A stretch of 21,784 bases of DNA from MED-G17 sp963991985 (GTDB lineage: Bacteria > Bacteroidota > Bacteroidia > NS11-12g > UBA9320), in assembly GCA_963991985.1 (NCBI GenBank), contig CAXDRX010000022.1, forward strand, positions 1 through 21,784, in the 5' to 3' direction. Position 1 is the first letter of the stretch; each line of letters starts with the position of its first letter. Position numbers and translations under genes: made by a program. Shown here one piece after another: positions 13,574 to 21,503 of this stretch. The notes beneath the pieces were generated by a model. It saw nothing but the letters and a program-made list of their open reading frames with translations, was not told where the DNA came from and searched no databases.

Positions 13574-16390
13574 ATGCCATTGAATCCCAACTTAAATTCT
13601 GTTCTAATCATTGGAAGCGGTCCCATTATTATTGGTCAAGCTTGCGAATTTGATTACTCCGGCTCCCAAGCAGCAAGATCTTTAAAGGAAGAGGGACTTG
13701 AAGTAACCCTGATCAACTCCAATCCAGCCACCGTAATGACCGACCCCATCATGGCAGACCACATTTACCTAAAGCCATTGACCATCCAATCTTTAGAAGA
13801 AATACTTAAAGAAAGAAAGATTGATGCAGTATTGCCCACAATGGGCGGACAAACCGCATTAAACCTTGCAATGGAAGCAGACGAGGTTGGACTTTGGGAA
13901 AAATACAAAGTGGAAGTGATAGGCGTGGGGACAGATGCCATTGAAACTACTGAAAACAGAGAAGCGTTTCGAAAGTTGATGAACAAAATTGGTGTTCCAG
14001 TTGCCCCAGCAAAAATTGCCAATTCTTTCTTAGAGGCCAAAGAAGCAGCACAGGCTTTGGGTTTGCCTGTTGTAATTCGTCCATCCTATACCCTAGGTGG
14101 ATATGGAGGCGGCATTGCTTATACCAAAGAAGAATTTGAAACGGTAGCCACCAGAGGTTTAAATGCATCACCTACCCATGAAATTTTAATAGACAAAGCC
14201 GTTTTTGGTTGGAAAGAGTTTGAATTGGAACTTTTGAGGGATCACAAAGACGATATCGCTGTCATTTGTACCATTGAAAATATGGATCCTATGGGCATTC
14301 ACACCGGTGATTCGGTCACTATTGCCCCTGCCATGACGCTTAGTGATACGGCTTTTCAAAAAATGAGGAATTACGCTTTTAAAATGATGCGATCGATAGG
14401 AAAATTTTCAGGTGGTTGTAATGTTCAATTTGCTTTGAATCCAGAAAATGAGGATGTCATCGCTATAGAAATCAACCCACGGGTTTCAAGATCTTCCGCA
14501 CTTGCCTCCAAAGCAACGGGATATCCCATTGCGAAAATTGCCAGTAAATTGGCGCTTGGATATGCATTAGACGAATTGAAAAACCCCGTAACAAAAACCA
14601 CTTCTGCTTTTTTTGAACCTGCCATAGATTACACAGTGATTAAAGTTCCTCGTTGGAATTTTGAGAAATTTCCGGGTGCAGACCTGTCCTTGGGATTGCA
14701 AATGAAATCCGTGGGAGAGGTCATGGCCATAGGCAGAAGTTTTACAGAAGCCATCCAAAAAGCGGCACAATCGATGGAAATAGGACGAGCAGGCCTTGGC
14801 TTGGATCAGAAAAGCAGCAAAAATTTAGAAGAGATTTTAGAAAAATTAAAAAATCCAGGCGCCGATCAAATATTTATTCTTCGTGATGCCATGGCCATGG
14901 GAATTCCGATCACCAGCATCCAAAATATAACCAAAATAGATCGATGGTTTTTGGAAAAAATCTACAGCATTGTAAAAATGGAAAAGGAATTGGCCAAATT
15001 TAGCATCCAAAATATAGACAAAGAATTGTTGAAAAAAGCCAAGCAAATGGGCTTTTCAGATGTTCAGATAGCCAACGCCTTGGGTCAATGTTCAGAAGAA
15101 GAAGTAAGAGCCAAAAGAAAAGAATTCGAGCTCATCAGAGGTTATAAAATTGTTGACACGTGTGCCGCAGAATTCCCCTCCGATACCAATTACTTTTATT
15201 CCACATATGATGGTGAAAACGAATCCGTATCATCCAAGAAAGATAAGGTAGTTGTGATTGGTTCTGGTCCGAACAGAATTGGCCAGGGAATAGAATTTGA
15301 TTATTGTTGTGTTCACGGGGTTTTGGCCTCCAAAGAAACCGATTTTGAAGCCATCATGGTCAATTGCAATCCCGAAACAGTGAGTACGGATTTTGATATT
15401 TCTGACAAATTATATTTCGAGCCTGTTTTTTGGGAACATCTTCTAGACTTGATTGAATTTGAAAAACCAATTGGCGTTGTCGTGCAATTGGGCGGTCAAA
15501 CGGCGCTCAAGCTATCTCAAAAACTGCACGAGCATGGTGTCAATATTCTGGGTACGTCATTCGAGGCAATGGATTTGGCGGAAGATCGAGGCCGTTTTTC
15601 AGATTTCCTAAAAGAATTAAACATTCCCTACCCAGATTATGGTGTAGCAAAGTCTGCGGAAGAAGCTTTGGAAATTGCCAATCGGGTAGGATATCCTGTT
15701 TTGGTAAGACCCAGTTATGTTCTGGGCGGACAAGGAATGAAAATTGTTATCAACGACGAAGAACTTCAAACTTGGGTGTTAAAACTTCTTTCGGAAATGC
15801 CGGAAAATCAAATATTGATCGATCACTTTTTGGATCGAGCCGAAGAAGCAGAATCGGATAGTATTTGTGACGGTGAGCAAGTTTTTACCATGGGAATCAT
15901 GGAGCATATAGAGCCTGCCGGAATCCATTCTGGAGATTCTTCGGCGGTTTTGCCACCATTTAGTTTAAGCAAAAAAGTAATCGAACAAATAGAAAACTAT
16001 ACCCAGAAAATTGCCAAAGAGATGCATGTGTTGGGTTTACTCAATATTCAATTTGCAATCAAAGACGAAAAAGTCTATGTGATTGAGGCCAACCCTAGGG
16101 CCAGTCGAACAGTACCATTTATATGCAAGGCCTACCAAGTGCCTTACATCAATTATGCAACTAAGATTATGTTGGGGAAAAACAAGTTGAGTGACTTTGA
16201 CCTTGAACCCAAGCCCCAAGGCTATGCCATCAAAAAGCCTGTTTTTTCTTTCAACAAGTTTCCAAATGTAAACAAACAACTAGGGCCAGAAATGAAATCT
16301 ACAGGAGAATCGATTCTATTTGTCAAAAACACCAAAGACCCTTCATTTAGAGAAATCTACAAGGAAAAAAGCATGTACTTGAGTAGATAA
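13574..16390 (+). CDS. carB: Carbamoyl-phosphate synthase large subunit, lacking the MGS domain
   Basis: 938 residues. Uses ATP, bicarbonate and ammonia from the small subunit to make carbamoyl phosphate for pyrimidine and arginine synthesis. Two homologous ATP-grasp halves are clear: the first opens with GSGPIIIGQACEFDYSG (14-30) and has GGQTALNLA, NMDPMGIHTGDS and EINPRVSRSSALASKATG; the second begins near residue 558 with GSGPNRIGQGIEFDY and has EPAGIHSGDSS and EANPRASRTVPF. The protein ends at about the point where E. coli CarB (1073 residues) begins its allosteric MGS-like domain, so UMP/ornithine control by that domain is absent. The frame is open from 13304, but that covers the hydrolase gene; the ATG at 13574 gives the normal start. 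carA is not in the window. Confidence 0.94.
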   Translation: MPLNPNLNSVLIIGSGPIIIGQACEFDYSGSQAARSLKEEGLEVTLINSNPATVMTDPIMADHIYLKPLTIQSLEEILKERKIDAVLPTMGGQTALNLAMEADEVGLWEKYKVEVIGVGTDAIETTENREAFRKLMNKIGVPVAPAKIANSFLEAKEAAQALGLPVVIRPSYTLGGYGGGIAYTKEEFETVATRGLNASPTHEILIDKAVFGWKEFELELLRDHKDDIAVICTIENMDPMGIHTGDSVTIAPAMTLSDTAFQKMRNYAFKMMRSIGKFSGGCNVQFALNPENEDVIAIEINPRVSRSSALASKATGYPIAKIASKLALGYALDELKNPVTKTTSAFFEPAIDYTVIKVPRWNFEKFPGADLSLGLQMKSVGEVMAIGRSFTEAIQKAAQSMEIGRAGLGLDQKSSKNLEEILEKLKNPGADQIFILRDAMAMGIPITSIQNITKIDRWFLEKIYSIVKMEKELAKFSIQNIDKELLKKAKQMGFSDVQIANALGQCSEEEVRAKRKEFELIRGYKIVDTCAAEFPSDTNYFYSTYDGENESVSSKKDKVVVIGSGPNRIGQGIEFDYCCVHGVLASKETDFEAIMVNCNPETVSTDFDISDKLYFEPVFWEHLLDLIEFEKPIGVVVQLGGQTALKLSQKLHEHGVNILGTSFEAMDLAEDRGRFSDFLKELNIPYPDYGVAKSAEEALEIANRVGYPVLVRPSYVLGGQGMKIVINDEELQTWVLKLLSEMPENQILIDHFLDRAEEAESDSICDGEQVFTMGIMEHIEPAGIHSGDSSAVLPPFSLSKKVIEQIENYTQKIAKEMHVLGLLNIQFAIKDEKVYVIEANPRASRTVPFICKAYQVPYINYATKIMLGKNKLSDFDLEPKPQGYAIKKPVFSFNKFPNVNKQLGPEMKSTGESILFVKNTKDPSFREIYKEKSMYLSR

Positions 16391-16511
16391 GTCAATGTTC
16401 AAAATATTGGCAACTCCTTGTCAGAAAAAAGTTTTAATTTCTGGTAAATCACCACAAAAATTTTTGATTTTTTCAGGTGAAAAGCAAAAATAAAACGTAC
16501 TTCGCAACATC

Positions 16512-16886
16512 ATGAAAGGTACCCCAAGTGCCTACCAACACCTGCAGGATGTATTTGGTGTGGTAGATCAAATGAATGCAAATCGTTTTGGCTCTTTTTT
16601 TTCACCTCAAGGAAAATTTATCTTTGGAAATGCGCCTGCTGCCATTGGCCCTCCAGCAATAAGTGAAATGGTAGATCAATTTTTTTCAGCCATTCACGGC
16701 ATCCAACACCTAAATCTTGAAATCCAAAAAGTAGGTGATCTTTTCTTGGTTACAGGAGAGGCTCGCTATACCCGTCATGATGGAAGTGTTTTGCAAGTTC
16801 CTTTTGCCAATACCATTGCTTTGGATCAAGAAAATTGCATCACCGACTATCAGATCTATATTGACAACTCCCAATTGTTTCAATAA
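16512..16886 (+). CDS. NTF2-like (SnoaL-type) protein
   Basis: 124 residues with the SnoaL/NTF2-like pattern: an N-terminal helix (YQHLQDVFGVVDQMNANRFGSFFSPQGKF), the beta strands of a cone-shaped cavity, and an aromatic-rich C-terminal strand (TDYQIYIDNSQLF). ITDYQIYID is a typical end motif of polyketide-cyclase-like NTF2 proteins. The catalytic or binding role is not determinable. The gene is 48 bases upstream of a DUF3050 gene on the same strand, so the two probably form an operon. The 121 bases between carB and this gene contain no other gene; I saw no convincing terminator or exact -7 box there. Confidence 0.75.
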   Translation: MKGTPSAYQHLQDVFGVVDQMNANRFGSFFSPQGKFIFGNAPAAIGPPAISEMVDQFFSAIHGIQHLNLEIQKVGDLFLVTGEARYTRHDGSVLQVPFANTIALDQENCITDYQIYIDNSQLFQ

Positions 16887-16934
16887 ATATTTTAACGCAA
16901 CAAACATCTTTGCCACTAAGAGGTTAAGCAAAGA

Positions 16935-17684
16935 GTGATTGATATTGAAAAAGTGTTAAAACCACACATCGAGGCACTTACTGACCATCCGATTTACAGT
17001 AAAATGCAGAGCTTGGAAAGTTTGAGAAAATTTTCGGAATGGCATGTTTTTGCCGTTTGGGATTTTATGAGCTTGGTTAAGTATTTACAATCAGAACTTA
17101 CTTGTGTTGCTTTGCCTTGGCAACCACCTCAAAATCCGCAAGTAGCTAGGTTTATCAATGAAATTGTGCTGGGCGAAGAATCAGATGTAGACGAGAATGG
17201 AGAACCCAAAAGTCATTTTGATATGTATTTGGAAGCGATGAAAGAGCTGGGGGCTTCCACAAAAAAAATTCAACAATTTATGGATGCCATTCAAGCAGGA
17301 ATGTCTGTGCATCAAGCCTTGGAAATCAACCATGTTCCCAAAGCTGCTCGCAATTTTGTTGCCTTTTCTTTTGATTGTATTGCAAGCCAAAAAGCCCACG
17401 TGGTGGCTGCAGCTTTTGCCTTCGGAAGAGAAGGAATCATCCCCGATGTTTTCACACAAATTTTGGACCAATCAGATGGGGGCAAAAAAAGCTATTCCAA
17501 GTTTTACTATTACATTCAAAGACACATTGAGGTAGATGGAGATTCTCATGGGCCACTGGCTCTACAAATGATCGATGAATTGTGCGAGAAAGATGAAAAC
17601 AAATGGAAAGAAGCGCTAGAAACTGCAGAAAAAGCAGTGAAGGCTCGATTAGAATTGTGGGACGGTATTGCAGAAAATTTGTAA
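16935..17684 (+). CDS. DUF3050 family protein, heme-oxygenase-like fold
   Basis: 249 residues. It resembles the DUF3050 family, all-helical proteins related to heme oxygenase/TENA folds. Supporting stretches are HPIYSKMQSLESLRKFSEWHVFAVWDFMSLVKYLQ near the N-terminus and the conserved FAFGREGIIPDVF at about 162-174; HIEVDGDSHGPLA near 195-207 is also family-like. Several conserved His and Glu residues could bind iron, but heme binding is not shown. The start is GTG at 16935. It probably shares a transcript with the NTF2-like gene before it. It converges with a lipoprotein gene 5 bases downstream. Confidence 0.82.
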   Translation: MIDIEKVLKPHIEALTDHPIYSKMQSLESLRKFSEWHVFAVWDFMSLVKYLQSELTCVALPWQPPQNPQVARFINEIVLGEESDVDENGEPKSHFDMYLEAMKELGASTKKIQQFMDAIQAGMSVHQALEINHVPKAARNFVAFSFDCIASQKAHVVAAAFAFGREGIIPDVFTQILDQSDGGKKSYSKFYYYIQRHIEVDGDSHGPLALQMIDELCEKDENKWKEALETAEKAVKARLELWDGIAENL

Positions 17685-17689
17685 AAATT

Positions 17690-18034
17690 TCAATTGGCAA
17701 TCACCATTTCATGAACGCTGCACGCATGAATTTCAACATTTTCTTTGAACCACTGGTGGCGGAAATGATGGTTTGACTTTTCTTCAAATCGCATGTTGTG
17801 TTTGCCGGCAGAGACTACCATGCAGCACTTATGTCCTGGCCTTACACTGGTCTGCCATGTTTCATTGAGGTACACATCAATGTCTGTGGCATAATTGTTC
17901 TTGATGCACAATTCAGCTGTACGGTTTTTTGTGCAATCGTCTTTTTCCCCTTGAAGTTCCTCATCCATTTCTCCGTGATGACAAGAACCAAGAAGCAAGA
18001 CATTGATCAGTAAAATAAGGATACATCGGCCCAT
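17690..18034 (-). CDS. Small His/Cys-rich lipoprotein, unrecognised
   Basis: 114 residues with a lipoprotein signal ending in LLLGSC (lipobox Cys18). The mature part has five further cysteines (34, 43, 70, 71, 105) and nine histidines, clustered in SNHHFRHQWF and the C-terminal EIHACSVHE. A beta-rich core (CIKNNYATDIDVYLN ... SVRPGHKCC) resembles small immunoglobulin-like domains. Disulfides or metal binding are possible but inferred. It lies downstream of the glycosyltransferase with a 37-base gap and may be cotranscribed; no homologue is recognised. Confidence 0.7.
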   Translation of the reverse strand: MGRCILILLINVLLLGSCHHGEMDEELQGEKDDCTKNRTAELCIKNNYATDIDVYLNETWQTSVRPGHKCCMVVSAGKHNMRFEEKSNHHFRHQWFKENVEIHACSVHEMVIAN

Positions 18035-18071
18035 GGATAAATAAGAAAAGAAAGGGTGAAAAGTTTGTCAA

Positions 18072-19082
18072 TCAGCAAAAAAACCACCAATCTTTTCCCT
18101 CTTCTCTATGCATATTTTGCATAAATGTTTGAATTTCAGATTGTTCTTGCGGTGAAGAAACCGCGACTATTGTTTGGCTGTTTTCCCAAGCAAAAGTGGA
18201 TATATCTTGGATGATTCTACCAAATATATCATGACCAATTTTGTGAGGGTTGTTGCTCAACCAACTGAATTCAATGGCATCTTCTTGAAGGATTTTGGCC
18301 AAGGTTTTTCCCTTGTTTCCAGCCCCCCAAAGAACAATTTTTTTGCCATTTTGATACTTCAGTTTTTTAAAATATTTCCATTTGATGGAGAAATAACTTT
18401 TGGGAAAATATCGCTCGTCTTTTCGTGAGGTTCGATTCGGGTGATCCCTCCAAAAATGGACCGTTTCGTTGACCACTTCATAGGGCAATTTGTGCTCCAT
18501 AGTCCTAAAAAACAGATCATAATCTTCAGGAAGAACTTGGCAATGAAAGCCTCCAATTTCTTGAAAAGTTTTTCGCGTCATGAGCCAAGCAGTGGAAGGC
18601 AAAAGACACTCTTTGAACATCTCCGAATCAAAAGTTCTTTGGCTTAAGTGCTGATTGATCCAAGCTTCATATTTTCTAAAGCCCGGACCAACGAGCCAGT
18701 CGTCGGAAAAATATTGGACTTTTCCTACAGCAATTTTTCCCGCACCAGAAATCCTATGCAAAGCTTCCAATTTGTGGGGAGGCATCAAATCGTCGGCGTC
18801 CATTCTTCCAACCAATTCCCCTTTGATGTATTGTTCGCCAAGAAGCAAGGCATCCACAATTCCTTTGCCTTTGTTGGGGTAATATTCAAATCTAGAGTTT
18901 TTATTAACAAAAGATTGAAATACTTTATCTGAACCATCACTTGATTTGTCGTCAACACCAATCAGTTGCCAATTTTCGTGCGTTTGTTGGGCAATGCTTT
19001 CCAAACAAGGCATGAAATATTTCCCTGGATTTTTGAAGGGCATTACAATGGAAATCAGTCTTTTTTTACTGGATAACTCCAC
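18072..19082 (-). CDS. GT2-family glycosyltransferase with C-terminal Rossmann-like domain
   Basis: 336 residues. The N-terminal two-thirds is a GT-A fold: SIVMPFKNPGKYFMPCLESI (11-30), the nucleotide-binding DDKSSDGS (44-51), the metal-binding DADD (95-98), and PEDYD (185-189), where the acidic residues mark the catalytic base region. After HFWRDHPNRTSR comes a second domain, starting near 247: KKIVLWGAGNKGKTLAKIL contains a GAGNKGKT nucleotide-binding turn, as in Rossmann-type sugar or cofactor domains. The donor and acceptor sugars are unknown. I chose GTG at 19082 (overlapping mnmA by 17 bases); another in-frame GTG at 19115 would add 11 residues. No other cell-surface glycan genes lie nearby, so it is an isolated transferase. 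Confidence 0.85.
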   Translation of the reverse strand: MELSSKKRLISIVMPFKNPGKYFMPCLESIAQQTHENWQLIGVDDKSSDGSDKVFQSFVNKNSRFEYYPNKGKGIVDALLLGEQYIKGELVGRMDADDLMPPHKLEALHRISGAGKIAVGKVQYFSDDWLVGPGFRKYEAWINQHLSQRTFDSEMFKECLLPSTAWLMTRKTFQEIGGFHCQVLPEDYDLFFRTMEHKLPYEVVNETVHFWRDHPNRTSRKDERYFPKSYFSIKWKYFKKLKYQNGKKIVLWGAGNKGKTLAKILQEDAIEFSWLSNNPHKIGHDIFGRIIQDISTFAWENSQTIVAVSSPQEQSEIQTFMQNMHREEGKDWWFFC

Positions 19083-20208
19083 TGCCCAACAATTCTTCCC
19101 CTTGATAAAAAACACAAAATTGACCTGGAGCTACTGCCCGCTGTTGCACATCGAAATGCACCCAAACACCTCTTTCATTTTTTTCTAGTTTGCACTTTTG
19201 GTCGGCTTGCCGATAACGAATTTTGGCTTGCAAAGGCCTTGGATTGTTCTCCTCGGGAACATTCAACCAGTGCAGGTCGTTTTGGGCGATCCAAAGTTTC
19301 TTCCTAAACAAAAGCGGATGATCGGTTCCACGGCCCACAAATAGCGTATTCTCTCGGGTATTGGTTTCGAGCACAAAAAGAGGTTCACCGGTTCCTCCCA
19401 CGGCCAGTCCTTTTCTTTGCCCAATGGTATAAAAATGCGCACCAGGGTGTTCGCCAACCACCTCTCCATCCTGGAATTCAAAATTCCACCGATTGCTTTC
19501 TTTTTCGTAGTTCTTTTGGGCAAAAACGGGCTTTATTTCTACGATTTTCCCTCGCTTGCTTTTCAATTGTTGTTGCAAAAAAATAGGAAGCTTTACCTTG
19601 CCAATGAAGCACAATCCTTGAGAGTCTCTTTTTTCCCAAACAGGAAGATCCAATTTTTTCGCTATGGCACGAACTTCAGATTTCTTTAGTGCTCCGATGG
19701 GAAAAAGCGCTTTGGACAGTTGAAACTGATTCAATTGACAAAGAAAGTAGCTTTGGTCTTTTTGGGTGTCTTTTCCTTTGAGAAGTTGAAACACTTGTTT
19801 TCCATCCTTTTCTTCAGAGGACTTTTGACAATAATGACCGGTGCCCACAAAGTCGGCACCCAAGTCGAGGGCAATGTCAAGGAACAAATCAAACTTTACC
19901 TCCCGGTTGCACAAAACATCCGGGTTGGGGGTTCTCCCTTGTTGATATTCGGCAAACATGTAATCGACAATCCGTTTTTTGTATGCTGCACTTAGGTCGA
20001 TGGTTTGAAAAGGAATGCCCAATTTTTCTGCGACAAGCAAAGCATCTTTGCTGTCTTCTTCCCAGTGGCATTCGGCATTGACAAGGACCGACTCATCGTT
20101 CCAGTTTCGCATAAAAACGCCAATCACATGGTAGCCTTGTTCTTTGAGCAAGTAGGCACTCACTGCACTATCTACTCCTCCCGACAAACCTACGACGACT
20201 GTTTTCAT
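19066..20208 (-). CDS. mnmA: tRNA-specific 2-thiouridylase
   Basis: 380 residues. Thiolates C2 of wobble uridine 34 in Lys, Glu and Gln tRNAs, working on the same base as MnmG at the left end. The PP-loop is SGGVDS (9-14). The two catalytic cysteines are Cys100 in NPDVLCNREVKF and Cys200 in SQGLCFIGK; GTGHYC (122-127), KDQSYFL and HPGAHFYTIGQRKGLAVGG follow in the normal order. The C-terminal beta-barrel (IRYRQADQKC) is intact. The ATG at 20208 is separated by 43 bases from the divergent purK. Confidence 0.94.
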   Translation of the reverse strand: MKTVVVGLSGGVDSAVSAYLLKEQGYHVIGVFMRNWNDESVLVNAECHWEEDSKDALLVAEKLGIPFQTIDLSAAYKKRIVDYMFAEYQQGRTPNPDVLCNREVKFDLFLDIALDLGADFVGTGHYCQKSSEEKDGKQVFQLLKGKDTQKDQSYFLCQLNQFQLSKALFPIGALKKSEVRAIAKKLDLPVWEKRDSQGLCFIGKVKLPIFLQQQLKSKRGKIVEIKPVFAQKNYEKESNRWNFEFQDGEVVGEHPGAHFYTIGQRKGLAVGGTGEPLFVLETNTRENTLFVGRGTDHPLLFRKKLWIAQNDLHWLNVPEENNPRPLQAKIRYRQADQKCKLEKNERGVWVHFDVQQRAVAPGQFCVFYQGEELLGSGVIQ

Positions 20209-20223
20209 AAAAATGCCGCACTA

Positions 20224-20244
20224 AAGTACATATTTGCAAGTACA
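20224..20244. repeat. Direct repeat AAGTACA in the mnmA/purK spacer
   Basis: AAGTACA occurs at 20224-20230 and again at 20238-20244, a period of 14 bases, within the 43-base divergent spacer. It overlaps near-matches to the -7 box on both strands (TACTTTAG minus, CATATTTG plus). It may serve both genes as a regulatory site; this is only a hint from sequence. Confidence 0.3.
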
Positions 20245-20251
20245 AGGACTT

Positions 20252-21385
20252 ATGAAAAAGAAGAAAGTTGGTGTATTGGGTGGAGGACAACTAGGGCGTA
20301 TGCTCATAGAAAGCGGAAAAAAAATGGGCCTGGACTACCATGTTTTGGAGCGCCACAGCCATTGTCCTGCGGCTCAGCTGGCAGACCAATTGCACTTGGG
20401 AAACCTTCAAAAAGAAGAAGACATCTTTCAATTGGCTGAGGCAGTAGATGTTTTGACCATCGAAATAGAAAAAATAAATGCAGAGGCTCTTCAAAAACTA
20501 AAGGAAACAGGCAAAGAAATTGTTCCCGACCCACAAGCCCTTTTGATCATCCAAAACAAAGCAAGGCAAAGGCAATTTTTGTCGCAAAATGGGGTGGCAC
20601 AGCCCGCTTATTTTTTGCAAAAGGCCAAGCAAAAATTTGAAACACATCAGTTGGAAGATTTTTCCAATACAAAACAAGTGGTTTTGAAGTTTTTGGAAGG
20701 TGGATACGATGGAAAAGGCGTACAAATTTGGCCTGTTAACGAGTTGATGGGTAGGCATTTTGAACAAGACCTCTTGGTAGAAGATTGCATTCGACCTTTG
20801 GAGGAGTATTCTGTTTTGGTGGCGAAGGGAGAAAGCAAGACCATTGTGTATCCCATTGTTCGCATGTTGGTACATGAAGATGGAAACCTATTGGATTTTT
20901 TGGAGATGCCCGCCCAAACTGAGCAAGCGGAAGAGCTAAAAAAAACAGCAATGAAAGCCATCGAGGTGTTGCCGGGAAAAGGTCTTTTTGCCGTAGAAAT
21001 GTTTGCAGACGGAAAGCAAGTATATGTAAATGAAATTGCGCCAAGACCCCACAATTCGGGCCACCAAAGCATACACAACTGTCGTTATAGCCAATATGAC
21101 CAACTCAACTTTTTGTTGCGTGGAGAGTCGCCCCAAGAGCCAGAATTGGAGAGTGCAGCCGTGATGTTCAATGTATTGGGTCCAGAAGGGTGGGAGGGAC
21201 CGTATCGCTATGAAGGTCGGGAAGAAATCGATCAAATGTCTTCGGTGCATTTGTACGATTATGGCAAAAGCACCAGCAAGCCCAAGCGAAAATTGGGACA
21301 CATTACCTTGTGGGGTGACGATATGGAAGCCTTGCATCGCAAAATGGAAAAAGTAAAAAAAAGCATCAAAATACAACCCATTTAG
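20252..21385 (+). CDS. purK: 5-(carboxyamino)imidazole ribonucleotide synthase
   Basis: 377 residues, an ATP-grasp enzyme of purine synthesis that carboxylates AIR to N5-CAIR. GVLGGGQLGRML (7-18) is the family N-terminus, TIEIEKI and PDPQALLIIQNKARQRQFL follow, VLKFLEGGYDGKGVQ is the ATP-binding loop, and FAVEMF plus NEIAPRPHNSGHQSIHNC form the metal/substrate block. The ATG at 20252 is preferred over the TTG at 20234 because it gives the normal N-terminus. A purE partner is not in this window. Confidence 0.93.
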   Translation: MKKKKVGVLGGGQLGRMLIESGKKMGLDYHVLERHSHCPAAQLADQLHLGNLQKEEDIFQLAEAVDVLTIEIEKINAEALQKLKETGKEIVPDPQALLIIQNKARQRQFLSQNGVAQPAYFLQKAKQKFETHQLEDFSNTKQVVLKFLEGGYDGKGVQIWPVNELMGRHFEQDLLVEDCIRPLEEYSVLVAKGESKTIVYPIVRMLVHEDGNLLDFLEMPAQTEQAEELKKTAMKAIEVLPGKGLFAVEMFADGKQVYVNEIAPRPHNSGHQSIHNCRYSQYDQLNFLLRGESPQEPELESAAVMFNVLGPEGWEGPYRYEGREEIDQMSSVHLYDYGKSTSKPKRKLGHITLWGDDMEALHRKMEKVKKSIKIQPI

Positions 21386-21475
21386 GTTTCTTTTTTTGAT
21401 CCAGTAGAGGGCCATGGTCATAGTCTTTGTCATGCAAGAGTGCTTTTTCTTGTGGCGCAAGACGAAAAGATTTCA

Positions 21476-21483
21476 TACCTTTG
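21476..21483 (+). promoter_or_regulatory. Predicted -7 box upstream of the last gene
   Basis: TACCTTTG matches TAnnTTTG exactly, 20 bases before the ATG at 21504. CTTG at 21451-21454 could act as a loose -33 element, about 21 bases upstream of the -7 box. The spacer from 21386 to 21503 holds no gene. Confidence 0.45.
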
Positions 21484-21503
21484 AGTCTTAAACCTCATCT
21501 ATT

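Noticed and set aside
15153..15164. CACGTG in carB (ACACGTGT) and at about 17397 as further parS sites
   Set aside because: The flanking bases do not match the GTT...AAC arms.
16422..16443. Inverted repeat CAGAAA...TTTCTG after carB
   Set aside because: Six weak A/T-rich pairs with a 10-base loop and no T-run; too weak for a terminator call.
20647..21078. 143-codon minus-strand frame opposite purK
   Set aside because: Antisense shadow of a well-conserved gene, with Cys/Ser/Pro-rich unlikely protein.
21441..21466. TCTTG...CAAGA inverted repeats before the last gene
   Set aside because: Five-base stems with competing partners, upstream of the predicted -7 box; likely chance.
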